DNA of 12,791 nucleotides from Deltaproteobacteria bacterium (GCA_005879255.1 VBKY01000257.1:1-12791); one strand, 5' to 3'; counted from the first letter of the stretch, positions 1-6,818 are shown. Notes: a model not told the origin generated them from the sequence alone. Made by a program: numbers and translations.

Positions 1-1
1 A

Positions 2-454
2 GCGGCAAGCTCCAGCTTTATCTCACAGCAGTGGTTCGATTCGGATGGAACTGCCGGTTTGGAGCTGCTGGCGATGAAGCCTATGATCAGCGGCGCGGAG
101 CGGCGGCCGGTGGAGTTCGAACCGGCGCGAAATTATCTCTGTTATCTTCGATACGATTCGGTGGTGTTCTACTCGGGTTATACGTCAACCGCCGTTACGC
201 TGGAGGATCAAGTAAAAGAAGTTCTTAATGCGGTGTCCGGAGCGCGAGCCATCTCAGGCGCGTTGACTCAAGACTTCACAAAAGCGGGTAAGCTGTCTGT
301 TTTTCTGCACCGAAGTCAGAAGCCTAGTGTCGTCAAGGATCTACTATCTAAGGTGAGCTGGATCGATCTTGGTAATGTAGAGTTTCGACTTGTCGACGGC
401 TTCGCTGGCGAGAAATATTTACTCGAAATCGAAGCGACGACGTTGAGCGCTTAG
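2..454 (+). CDS. Unrecognised protein, 5' end cut by the window edge
   Basis: This frame is open from base 2 to the TAG-terminated end at 454, giving about 150 residues, so the gene probably begins outside the window. A TTG at 59 could in principle start it, but no convincing Shine-Dalgarno precedes that codon and the translated sequence before it (with a QQWFDSDGTAG stretch) reads as ordinary protein. The visible part is soluble, mixed alpha/beta in character, with no signal peptide, membrane segment, Cys cluster or motif that I can name. It ends in FAGEKYLLEIEAT, a beta-rich tail. I do not recognise the family and assign no function. The next item downstream is a gene fragment on the opposite strand, so the neighbourhood gives no functional clue. 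Confidence 0.55.
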   Translation, partial: AASSSFISQQWFDSDGTAGLELLAMKPMISGAERRPVEFEPARNYLCYLRYDSVVFYSGYTSTAVTLEDQVKEVLNAVSGARAISGALTQDFTKAGKLSVFLHRSQKPSVVKDLLSKVSWIDLGNVEFRLVDGFAGEKYLLEIEATTLSA

Positions 455-515
455 CAATCGCGGGACTTGCGGCTAATGTAGTGAACAAGAGGCTCGGCGG
501 CTTTGGCATGGAGCG

Positions 516-677
516 TCAAGCGTATTCCGGGTAAGTTCCGTCGAACTTGCCGAGCTTTATGCGGAGTATGTACTGCGCGCTTTTGCGCACCAAACGCTCT
601 TCGCGCGGCGTCTTCACCATGCGCGTGATTAGATTCGCCGACTGTGCAGTATGCACAATGTCAGCGAGGTCATTTGT
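516..677 (-). pseudogene. Degraded C-terminal fragment of a PqqC/TenA-fold (HDO-like) gene
   Basis: Read on the minus strand, about 54 codons ending at a TGA (516-518) match the C-terminus of the intact gene at 2855-3547. Shared blocks include HTAQSA, RMVKTPREERLVR, SAQY and RIKLGKF. Roughly four residues in five agree over the core 45, with mostly conservative changes (E/K, MV/IL, E/D). The last residues differ (TYPEYA here, against a longer tail in the intact copy). Similarity stops near 677; farther upstream the same frame meets a TAA about 20 codons before the conserved core, and there is no start codon or ribosome site, so this is a remnant and not a short gene. The intact homologue lies in the same orientation on the far side of the phosphorylase. 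The upstream region of the phosphorylase overlaps this fragment. Confidence 0.85.
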
Positions 678-709
678 TTGCTCGCGATTAAGCGATTAGG
701 ATATCTGCT

Positions 710-2848
710 GTGGAATTCGAGCGTCGTTCCTTGCCGGATAGGATTAGCGGGCTTTGGCAACTGGCGTTTAACCTCCGGTGGGCCTGGCATCACGAGGCCC
801 GCGAGATATTTCGACGTCTCGATTACCCCCTTTGGCGACTAACTTCACATAACCCCGTGCGGATGCTTCACTTGGTGACGAACCAACAGCTGAAGCATGC
901 AGCGCGTGATCCTGCTTTTGTCGCTCTCTACGATGCTGCCATCGAGGGTCTCGGCCACGCCCTTACCGCCAAAAAAACGTATTGGGCCCAAACGTATCCT
1001 GGTCTAGCCAACCGTCCGATAGCCTACTTTTCGGCTGAATTTGCCCTGCACCAGTCCTTACCCATCTATGCTGGTGGACTTGGGGTTCTGGCCGGCGATC
1101 ACTGCAAGGAAGCGAGCGATCTGGGAATTCCGCTCGTCGGGGTCGGTTTCATGTACCCGCAGGGGTACTTTCACCAGAGCATCACCTCAGAGGGGCAGCA
1201 AGAGGAGCTGTACGAGCACTTAGAGTGGGATTACACGCCGGTGGAGCAAGTGGTCACCAAAGACGGCAAGCCTTGTATCCTGTCTGTTTCGCTCGGTCAC
1301 CGTGTTGTGCACGTTTCTGTGTGGTGTGTCCGCTTGGGCCGGGTAAAGATTTACTTGCTGGACACGTCCGTTAAGGAGAATGATCCGAAGGATCGCGAGC
1401 TTTCAGCGCGACTTTATGGCGGCGACCGCGAAACAAGACTTCAGCAGGAGATCATATTAGGCGTTGGCGGTGTTCGGGCACTACGCGCTCTGGGTTATCA
1501 GCCTATGGTCTGGCATCTGAACGAGGGGCACACGGCGTTTGTCACGCTCGAGAGAATGCGTGAGTTGGTGGACCGTGGCGAGAGCTTCGAGGCGGCTCTT
1601 GAGAAAGTACGCCGCTCCACGATCTTTACAACGCATACTCCGGTCGCTGCGGGACATGACGCGTTCCAAATTGATCTTGTGGACTCCTATCTTGCGGGGT
1701 ACTGGCCTAATATCAGTTCATACCGGGACGAGTTTTTAAAGCTCGGGTATCACGACAATGGCCTCGGGCCGATGTTTAATATGACCGCCTTGGCCATTCG
1801 CAGCACAAGCGCGACCAACGCCGTAAGTCAAATTCATGGACGTATCACCTTGGATATGTGGGCACAGATATGGCCAAATATGCCTGAACGCGAGAGTCTT
1901 CTGAAAACTGTCACGAACGGCGTTCACGTCTCCAGTTGGATCGCGCCAGATATGGTCAGGCTATTCGAACGTTATCTCGGGGTAAAGTGGAAGGACCAAC
2001 ACGATGGGGTAGAGTTTTGGGATGAAATCTCGAACATCCCGGACGAGGAACTGTGGGCTGTGCGCGAGACGCTGCGAAGCTACCTCATCACGTTTATCCG
2101 AGAGCGCGCCCGGCAGTTGTGGACACAAAAGCAGGTGACAGCTGCTCGGGTCGTGGCGGCGGGTACGCTACTGGATCCAGCAGCGCTCACCATTGGATTC
2201 GCCCGGCGGTTTACCGACTACAAGCGTCCGGAACTGATTTTTTATGACCCTGAGAGATTGGCTCGCATCCTGACGGCGTTTAGACGCCCCGTTCAGATTG
2301 TGTTTGCCGGCAAAGCCCACCCAGCGGATTACCGTGGCAAACAACACCTGCAGAATATTTTCAGTCATGCGATCGATCCCGCATTTGGCGGTCTTATTGC
2401 CTTTGTGGAGGACTACGATCTTCATGTCGCGCACTTCTTAGTGCAAGGATGCGATGTTTGGTTGAATACTCCACGTAGACCTTTTGAAGCGAGCGGAACC
2501 AGCGGAATGAAAGCGTCAATCAATGGCACACTGCATCTGAGCACCGGAGATGGTTGGTGGGCAGAAGGCTACACGGGATCGAACGGATGGTTGATTGAGG
2601 GGGGCGTGGCGGCAGACGACCCGGCCGCCATAGATGCAGCCGACGCGGAATCGCTCTATCGCCTCCTTGAAGAAGAAATAGTCCCAGCCTTTTATGATCG
2701 CGACGCGGACAAAGTACCGCGGCGCTGGCTCCGGATGGTGAAGGAGGCGATTCGCACGACCATGCCCCGCTTTAGCACGCGTCGCATGGTCAAGCAGTAT
2801 GCTGAATGGATGTACTCGCCGCGATCTTCAATAGAGCCGAACCCATAG
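710..2848 (+). CDS. glgP: Alpha-glucan (glycogen) phosphorylase, GT35
   Basis: Cytoplasmic PLP enzyme that releases glucose-1-phosphate from the non-reducing ends of alpha-1,4-glucans with inorganic phosphate. The 712 residues match the shorter alpha-glucan phosphorylase form. An N-terminal DUF3417-like segment (about 8-110, with LRWAWHHEAREIF and HNPVRML) precedes the phosphorylase core. Visible core motifs are YFSAEFALHQSLPIYAGGLG, NEGHTAF (271-277), FARRFTDYKRPELIF (497-511) and the PLP site GTSGMKASINGT, in which Lys601 should form the Schiff base. The start is GTG at 710, preceded by AGGA at 698-701 with an 8-nt spacer. The gene stands alone on the plus strand: upstream is a pseudogene fragment and downstream a gene ending 6 nt away on the other strand, with no terminator between them. 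No other glycogen gene is in the window. The family call is very secure; the preferred substrate (glycogen or maltodextrin) is not shown. Confidence 0.95.
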   Translation: MEFERRSLPDRISGLWQLAFNLRWAWHHEAREIFRRLDYPLWRLTSHNPVRMLHLVTNQQLKHAARDPAFVALYDAAIEGLGHALTAKKTYWAQTYPGLANRPIAYFSAEFALHQSLPIYAGGLGVLAGDHCKEASDLGIPLVGVGFMYPQGYFHQSITSEGQQEELYEHLEWDYTPVEQVVTKDGKPCILSVSLGHRVVHVSVWCVRLGRVKIYLLDTSVKENDPKDRELSARLYGGDRETRLQQEIILGVGGVRALRALGYQPMVWHLNEGHTAFVTLERMRELVDRGESFEAALEKVRRSTIFTTHTPVAAGHDAFQIDLVDSYLAGYWPNISSYRDEFLKLGYHDNGLGPMFNMTALAIRSTSATNAVSQIHGRITLDMWAQIWPNMPERESLLKTVTNGVHVSSWIAPDMVRLFERYLGVKWKDQHDGVEFWDEISNIPDEELWAVRETLRSYLITFIRERARQLWTQKQVTAARVVAAGTLLDPAALTIGFARRFTDYKRPELIFYDPERLARILTAFRRPVQIVFAGKAHPADYRGKQHLQNIFSHAIDPAFGGLIAFVEDYDLHVAHFLVQGCDVWLNTPRRPFEASGTSGMKASINGTLHLSTGDGWWAEGYTGSNGWLIEGGVAADDPAAIDAADAESLYRLLEEEIVPAFYDRDADKVPRRWLRMVKEAIRTTMPRFSTRRMVKQYAEWMYSPRSSIEPNP

Positions 2849-2854
2849 CGACGA

Positions 2855-3547
2855 CTAGAAATATTTACCAGGCGGCTGGATAACGCCGTTATAAATTCCC
2901 TCGAACTTTCCGAGCTTGATGCGGACCATGTACTGCGCGCTTTCGCGGACGAGCCTTTCCTCGCGCGGTGTCTTGACCATGCGCGCGATCAGATCCGCCG
3001 ATTGCGCAGTATGCTCAACGTCCGCCACCATGTGGGTAGGAAAAAACACCAGATCGCGATCGTCGAGACCGTAATGCTTGCGCCCGGCGTTCAAAAATTC
3101 TTCCGAGTAACGGCACACCATGCTTTCGCTGGTCATCGCGGATGCGCGATTTTGCGGCGCGATGCCCGTGAGCGTATTGTAAACCGTGCGCGCCGAGTGA
3201 ATCTGGCACTCAAAGATTTGCGTTGCTTCCGTGAAGTCTTCTTCATTGAGACCGAGGGCGAGGCCGAACCGCTTCGCTAGGTCAGGATGGGACTGCTCTT
3301 CGTTCAACTGGTAAGTGAAATAATCGAACATGGTCTGGTCCTGGGCATTCTTCACCATGCCCAAAGCGAACGATTTTAGAATCGCCTTGTTGTGCAAATA
3401 GTGCTGGATGGACCAACCCTGCAGCCGTTTGATCGATAATTTTCCCTGGCGCATTTCCGTGAAATAGGGCGTTTCCAGCAGGCGTTGAATGCCCGGTTCG
3501 ATGATTTCTTTCTTCACTGATTCGACGAGTGCTTTGCCGTCTACCAT
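2855..3547 (-). CDS. PqqC/TenA-fold metal-dependent oxidase-like protein (HDO superfamily)
   Basis: A 230-residue, probably all-helical cytoplasmic protein of the heme-oxygenase-like superfamily that includes PqqC, TenA, CADD and UndA. Conserved blocks are WSIQHYLHNKAIL (45-57), LNEEQSHPDLAKRF (81-94), a central Glu141, HMVADVEH (172-179) and the C-terminal REERLVRESAQYM. Glu84 with His87, Glu141, and His172-x3-Asp176-x2-His179 form the pattern of a non-heme di-iron site in HDO enzymes; PqqC and classical TenA lack such a site. I infer an iron-dependent oxidative reaction on an unknown substrate. The ATG at 3547 has a strong AAGGAG (3554-3559) with a 6-nt spacer. It follows the substrate-binding protein gene by 72 nt in the same direction, so the two are probably co-transcribed. 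A degraded second copy lies at 516-677. The exact reaction cannot be read from the sequence. Confidence 0.85.
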   Translation of the reverse strand: MVDGKALVESVKKEIIEPGIQRLLETPYFTEMRQGKLSIKRLQGWSIQHYLHNKAILKSFALGMVKNAQDQTMFDYFTYQLNEEQSHPDLAKRFGLALGLNEEDFTEATQIFECQIHSARTVYNTLTGIAPQNRASAMTSESMVCRYSEEFLNAGRKHYGLDDRDLVFFPTHMVADVEHTAQSADLIARMVKTPREERLVRESAQYMVRIKLGKFEGIYNGVIQPPGKYF

Positions 3548-3619
3548 AACGCGCTCCTTAACTTTGCTGGTTTAGAGTCTAACTTTCGAGCTCGACTGAC
3601 AAGTGATGCCTGCGATCTG

Positions 3620-4618
3620 TTACTTTCCCGCCAAAACCTGATCGAGTAGCGAGTAATCCGTTACCGCGGCGACGTTGATCGGCGCCGAGATCTGTTTTTG
3701 ACCATAAGCCAGGTCAAAATATTCCTGCATGTCTTTGATGCTGATCTTGCCGTCAGGTGTGAGAATCGAAAGCCATTGTTCGTAGACCGTCTCGGCCACT
3801 TTTTGTTCCAACTTCCATTTGTCTTTGACGTAATTCACGGCGCGTGACTTTTCTTTTCGGCAATAGGCGGCGGCATCGAGCATCACGCGAATGACCGTCT
3901 TGATCCGGGCGGCGTCGGTCTTAAGCTTGGTTTCATTGACGACGAGCCCGCTGGTCGGAAATTGCATCGGCAGCTCGTCGGCGGAGCCGATCTCCCGGAA
4001 GCCTTTTTGCACCATGATGACGTTATGAGGCCCCGACAAAACAGCGGCCGACACCGCGCCCTGACCCAAGCTGGTTACGGTGTTCGACACGGAACCCGTC
4101 TGAGTGAAAATGGCTTTTTCGGGATCTGTCCCTTTCGCTTTCAGCAGCAGACGAGCAACCAGATGCTGCAGGCTGCCGATCCTGTCGACCCCGATTCTCC
4201 TGCCCGCAAGTTCACTGGCCCGCTGAATGCTCGGCTCGGCGACGAGAAAGAACGGTGGCTTGCGCAAACTGATCATGATCCCCTTGAGCGGCGCGCCTTG
4301 ACCCGTCGCGACAATGCCGGTTGTGTAGCCAGTTAAGTAATCGATTTCACCGGCCGCGAGCGCGGCGACAGGCAAAGGTCCGGCCATTTGAATCAGCTCG
4401 GCTTCCAAACCGTGCTTTTTGAACAGTCCGGCATCGCGCGCAATAAAGACATTCAGAAATGAGATGCTGAATGCGGAGTAGGCCATGCGAACTTTTTTTG
4501 TCTCTTGGGCGAGCGCGGCAGCGCTCAGTTGGAGAAAGAATAGCAGCAGGCCGATTCCGATGATGAGCCGCAGCGCGTGACTTAAGGCAAGTTCATGTTT
4601 CAAGAAGTTTGCGATCAC
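3620..4618 (-). CDS. Secreted ABC-type substrate-binding protein, NMT1/THI5-like (SsuA/TauA family)
   Basis: A 332-residue periplasmic binding protein. An N-terminal signal peptide has a basic start, a hydrophobic run at 18-36 and an ALA|Q signal-peptidase I site after residue 37. The mature protein begins with a typical fold-entry strand (KVRMAYSAFS) and continues with FIARDAGLFKKHGLEAELIQ (58-77), AALAAGEIDYLTGYTT (85-100) and a RRIGVDRIGSLQHLVARLLL segment (140-159). These match the family that binds nitrate, sulfonates, taurine or thiamine-pyrimidine precursors; the ligand here is unknown. No permease or ATPase gene is adjacent, so it is an orphan binding protein within this window. The start taken is GTG at 4618, but the promoter just upstream would put the transcript start almost on that codon, so translation is either leaderless or begins a few codons later. 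The HDO-like gene follows 72 nt downstream. Confidence 0.9.
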   Translation of the reverse strand: MIANFLKHELALSHALRLIIGIGLLLFFLQLSAAALAQETKKVRMAYSAFSISFLNVFIARDAGLFKKHGLEAELIQMAGPLPVAALAAGEIDYLTGYTTGIVATGQGAPLKGIMISLRKPPFFLVAEPSIQRASELAGRRIGVDRIGSLQHLVARLLLKAKGTDPEKAIFTQTGSVSNTVTSLGQGAVSAAVLSGPHNVIMVQKGFREIGSADELPMQFPTSGLVVNETKLKTDAARIKTVIRVMLDAAAYCRKEKSRAVNYVKDKWKLEQKVAETVYEQWLSILTPDGKISIKDMQEYFDLAYGQKQISAPINVAAVTDYSLLDQVLAGK

Positions 4619-4625
4619 GCCGGTG

Positions 4626-4655
4626 ACTATAACCAGCGTGCAGAAAACTTGTCAA
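4626..4655 (-). promoter_or_regulatory. Near-consensus sigma70 promoter of the substrate-binding protein gene
   Basis: On the minus strand a perfect TTGACA (4655-4650) is followed after 18 nt by TATAGT (4631-4626), five of six bases of the -10 consensus. Transcription would be expected to start 6-7 nt downstream, at about 4619-4620, one or two bases before the GTG at 4618. This is the strongest promoter match in the window. Confidence 0.75.
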
Positions 4656-4728
4656 CGCGTGTAGTCCCTTGAGAATGTATGGGGTAGGGCTTTATGAGCA
4701 GTGAAGCCAGAGCAGATCCTTCAATGTA

Positions 4729-4762
4729 CAAAGCCGAGCCATCATAGCTGGTCTCGGCTTTG
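4729..4762 (-). terminator. Hairpin terminator after the lytic transglycosylase gene
   Basis: CAAAGCCGAG at 4729-4738 and CTCGGCTTTG at 4753-4762 form a perfect 10-bp stem with a 14-nt loop, inside which two more G-C pairs can form. It lies 29 nt past the stop of the minus-strand transglycosylase gene and upstream of the next minus-strand promoter, where a terminator is expected. The A-rich and T-rich stem ends give only a short T tract, so efficiency is uncertain. Confidence 0.6.
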
Positions 4763-4790
4763 CTGGAATCAATCCTAAGAAGATGGGATC

Positions 4791-6014
4791 CTATATCTTC
4801 GGGATTACCAGTGTGGTTCCGACTTTGACAAGATGAGCCTTACGGATACCATTAATTTGCAGGATGCGTTCCACCGATGCGCCGTAACGCCTGGCAATTT
4901 CAATTACTGTCTCGCCGCGCTTGACCCGATGGTGCACAATTTGGGGCTTGGCCTGTGGCTGGCGCGCAGCCTGCTGGATTTGCGCAACAGTGACGAGAGG
5001 CGCCACGGTTCGGTCCACAGGCAACTTTACGCGATAGCCGGCGGGTACTACACGGGTTGCGGTACCAAGCGCCGGATTCCAACCCAGGAATTCATCGCGG
5101 CTAAGTCCCGACGAGGTGATCATTGATGCCAAAGCAGTTGTGCTGCTAAGTTCGACTTCCTTAATTTCCACTGAAGCGTCAAGCTCAAGATCAGGGAAAT
5201 ATTTGTTGAGATTCGTACCGATTTCGACGGCTGCGAGAAACTCGGCGTAAAACTGCTTCGGTGCGAAGCCCCAGTTAGGATGATTATACCTCTGGATCAG
5301 ATCGACTAAATTATCTGAACCGACCTCGGCAACCGCACGAGCGATACCTCCTTGGCCATAGTTATAAGAGGTAATCGCCAAGGGCCAACTACCCAAGAAT
5401 TCATATGCTTGCTTGAGATAGGCAGCGGCGGCACGGGACGATTCAAATGGATCTCGTCGTTCGTCGATAGCGGTGTTTACCCGCATATATTCACGCCCGG
5501 TACGAGGCATGAACTGCCAGATGCCCAGAGCCCCGACAGAGGATCGGGCGTAAATATCATAAGATGATTCCACGATCGGCAAATATGTGAGCTCTGGCGG
5601 CAAATCACGATCGCGGAAGATCTGCTGAATTTGCCTGATATACCGACCTGAACGTTTCAAACCCGCCGCCGTTCGTTCCTTTACTCCTCGCTGCGTTTTG
5701 ACGCGCTCGATGTCGACGCCATTAGCGGCGGCAACGCGCGCGCGTTCAGCGTTGAGATACTCATTCGACCGACTGCCTTCGCCAACGTCAGTCACTTCAT
5801 AAATTTTGCTTGTGTCCAAGGCGTCGAAATAAATCAGCTGCGAAAGACTATATTCGGTGAAGACTTTCTTCCAAAAGTCGACCGAAGATTCGAGGCCAGA
5901 GGGGACCGGAAATGGAGACCGGTTGGATAGTTCGCTCTCGGCAATCACGCCGGCGGGCGATAATGTCAAGATGCTAAAGCACAATGCGAGTAACCATCGT
6001 CGAGCGTGTTTCAT
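4791..6014 (-). CDS. Periplasmic membrane-bound-type lytic transglycosylase (MltD-like) with C-terminal LysM
   Basis: Cleaves the beta-1,4 bond between MurNAc and GlcNAc in peptidoglycan, giving 1,6-anhydro-muropeptides. Of 407 residues, 1-25 form a signal peptide ending VIA|E with no lipobox Cys, so it is exported but not an evident lipoprotein. The SLT family 1 domain (about 130-260) carries ELTYLPIVESSYD with catalytic Glu149, then GALGIWQFMP (161-170), the Arg/Asp-containing DERRDPFESSRAAAAYL (184-200) and ITSYNYGQGGIARAV (214-228). A linker follows, then one LysM repeat at about 361-405 (RVKRGETVIEIARRYG ... LVKVGTTLVIPKI) for glycan binding. E. coli MltD has two LysM repeats and is longer. 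The ATG at 6014 has GGAGG at 6019-6023. A promoter lies about 70 nt upstream and a hairpin lies after the stop, so this is probably a single-gene unit. Confidence 0.93.
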   Translation of the reverse strand: MKHARRWLLALCFSILTLSPAGVIAESELSNRSPFPVPSGLESSVDFWKKVFTEYSLSQLIYFDALDTSKIYEVTDVGEGSRSNEYLNAERARVAAANGVDIERVKTQRGVKERTAAGLKRSGRYIRQIQQIFRDRDLPPELTYLPIVESSYDIYARSSVGALGIWQFMPRTGREYMRVNTAIDERRDPFESSRAAAAYLKQAYEFLGSWPLAITSYNYGQGGIARAVAEVGSDNLVDLIQRYNHPNWGFAPKQFYAEFLAAVEIGTNLNKYFPDLELDASVEIKEVELSSTTALASMITSSGLSRDEFLGWNPALGTATRVVPAGYRVKLPVDRTVAPLVTVAQIQQAARQPQAKPQIVHHRVKRGETVIEIARRYGASVERILQINGIRKAHLVKVGTTLVIPKI

Positions 6015-6082
6015 ACCACCTCCGATTCACGATGCAAGACGAGCAACCCACGTGCCAGCGTCTCAACATCGCCGAGGGCCGC

Positions 6083-6111
6083 ACTATAGAGAAATTTTTT
6101 GGCAGAAACAA
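6083..6111 (-). promoter_or_regulatory. Candidate sigma70 promoter of the lytic transglycosylase gene
   Basis: On the minus strand TTGTTT (6111-6106) is separated by 17 nt from TATAGT (6088-6083). The -35 box is a half match and the -10 box is five of six. It would give a leader of about 62 nt before the ATG at 6014. The 11 bases around the -10 (CTATAGTGCGG) recur at the DoxX-family gene promoter on the other strand. Confidence 0.5.
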
Positions 6112-6129
6112 TCACAAAGGAGTAATTTT

Positions 6130-6189
6130 ATGGAAATCTCGGCCGGGCAGAAGGGAGCGTTGAAGCCCCAGCCGGTGCCCGAGATTTGA
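6130..6189 (+). CDS. Candidate 19-residue micro-ORF with a strong ribosome site, lying in a hairpin
   Basis: AAAGGAG at 6116-6122, a 7-nt spacer and an ATG at 6130 give one of the best ribosome-binding sites in the window. The ORF encodes MEISAGQKGALKPQPVPEI and stops at TGA 6187-6189. Almost the whole ORF can fold: AAATCTCGG (6134-6142) pairs with CCGAGATTT (6179-6187), and after a 3-nt bulge CCGG (6143-6146) pairs with CCGG (6172-6175). A weak plus-strand promoter (TCAACA 6063-6068, 16 nt, TATAGA 6085-6090) could transcribe it. It lies upstream of the DoxX-family gene's own promoter. It could be a leader peptide, a small-protein gene or only the edge of a structured RNA. There is no T run after the stem, so a simple attenuator is not supported. 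I do not recognise the peptide, and coding is unproven. Confidence 0.35.
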   Translation: MEISAGQKGALKPQPVPEI

Positions 6190-6224
6190 GCGCTGGGTGC
6201 GCAATTGTCGTTCTGCTTCCCTAA

Positions 6225-6253
6225 TTGACGGCAAGTTCGGCGCTTACTATAGT
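6225..6253 (+). promoter_or_regulatory. Sigma70 promoter of the DoxX-family gene
   Basis: TTGACG (6225-6230) and TATAGT (6248-6253) are spaced by 17 nt; each box matches five of six consensus bases. The expected transcript start near 6260 leaves a leader of about 37 nt before the TTG start at 6297. This promoter also argues against any protein start at 6225, because that codon is part of the -35 box. Confidence 0.75.
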
Positions 6254-6283
6254 GCGGCGGAATTTCTTGCCTGTACAACCACA

Positions 6284-6289
6284 GAGGAG
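6284..6289 (+). promoter_or_regulatory. Ribosome-binding site that fixes the TTG start of the DoxX-family gene
   Basis: GAGGAG lies 7 nt before TTG 6297-6299. No in-frame ATG exists nearby, and the in-frame TTG farther upstream (6225) lies in the -35 box, so this site decides the start. Confidence 0.7.
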
Positions 6290-6296
6290 TTCTAAA

Positions 6297-6800
6297 TTGG
6301 AACATTCGACTTTGGTATTGCTCGCTGAGGCGACGCTTCGAGTGATTTTAGGTTGGCGCATGCTGATCAGCGGGCTAAGTAACGTCCGTCGCTGGCCGAA
6401 CCCCGTTAATACTGCGAGCATCCTCTTTCCCAAGGGCGCGACCTTCTTCGGCTTCGTGGCCACTTTTTTAATGGTCGTCGGCGGTTTCGGAGTCGCGGCG
6501 GGGATTCAAACTCCGATCTGTGCGGTGATGATTATAGTTTTCTTAATTCCGACGTTCGGACTTCATTGGCACTGGCTCAAAATTCTGCCGACGATGGTGC
6601 CGTTGGTGAAGGCCGCGATCAAAGATGAAAAGGCGCAAAACTATTTTCGCTCCTTCGACCGCCAGTCCTATCACGCCCACGAAGTGGGCATTCGTGACAA
6701 CCTCGTCTTTGTCGCCGCCGCGGTTTACTTCGTAGTGCGCGGAAGCGCGGCCTTCGGCGTGGACAATTGGATTAGCGATTGGGTGATCCGGCTATTCTAA
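6297..6800 (+). CDS. DoxX-family inner-membrane protein
   Basis: A 167-residue membrane protein resembling the DoxX / thiosulfate:quinone oxidoreductase small-subunit family, a group of four-helix proteins whose members mostly lack a proven role. Hydrophobic segments lie at about 6-28, 47-69, 72-92 and 134-152. The family-like N-terminus has EATLRVILGWRMLISGLSNVRRW (residues 11-33), and an aromatic, His-rich HWHW patch (90-93) follows helix 3. The start is TTG at 6297, chosen because of the GAGGAG site before it and the promoter just upstream; translation then enters the first membrane helix at once. The gene is monocistronic: its own promoter precedes it, a strong hairpin follows it, and the next gene converges. 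Nothing nearby points to sulfur or heme-copper oxidase function, so the role remains open. Confidence 0.8.
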   Translation: MEHSTLVLLAEATLRVILGWRMLISGLSNVRRWPNPVNTASILFPKGATFFGFVATFLMVVGGFGVAAGIQTPICAVMIIVFLIPTFGLHWHWLKILPTMVPLVKAAIKDEKAQNYFRSFDRQSYHAHEVGIRDNLVFVAAAVYFVVRGSAAFGVDNWISDWVIRLF

Positions 6801-6818
6801 TCGGTTTCGAGGATCGAT

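Noticed and set aside
674..702. Promoter TTGTTT-17-TAGGAT just before glgP
   Set aside because: Weak boxes (three and four of six) that overlap the ribosome site, so they are not reported as a feature.
2002..2434. Antisense frames and other short frames inside glgP, the binding protein and the transglycosylase
   Set aside because: All lie opposite or out of frame with genes carrying strong motifs and have no independent support.
2855..3547. Calling the protein PqqC (PQQ synthesis) or TenA (thiaminase II)
   Set aside because: No pqqA, pqqB, pqqD, pqqE or thi gene is nearby, and the Glu/His/Asp metal-ligand pattern fits the HDO branch better than cofactor-free PqqC or Cys-dependent TenA.
6225..6296. 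Longer N-terminus for the DoxX-family protein starting at TTG 6225
   Set aside because: That codon lies within the -35 box of the promoter at 6225-6253, and the GAGGAG site clearly serves TTG 6297.
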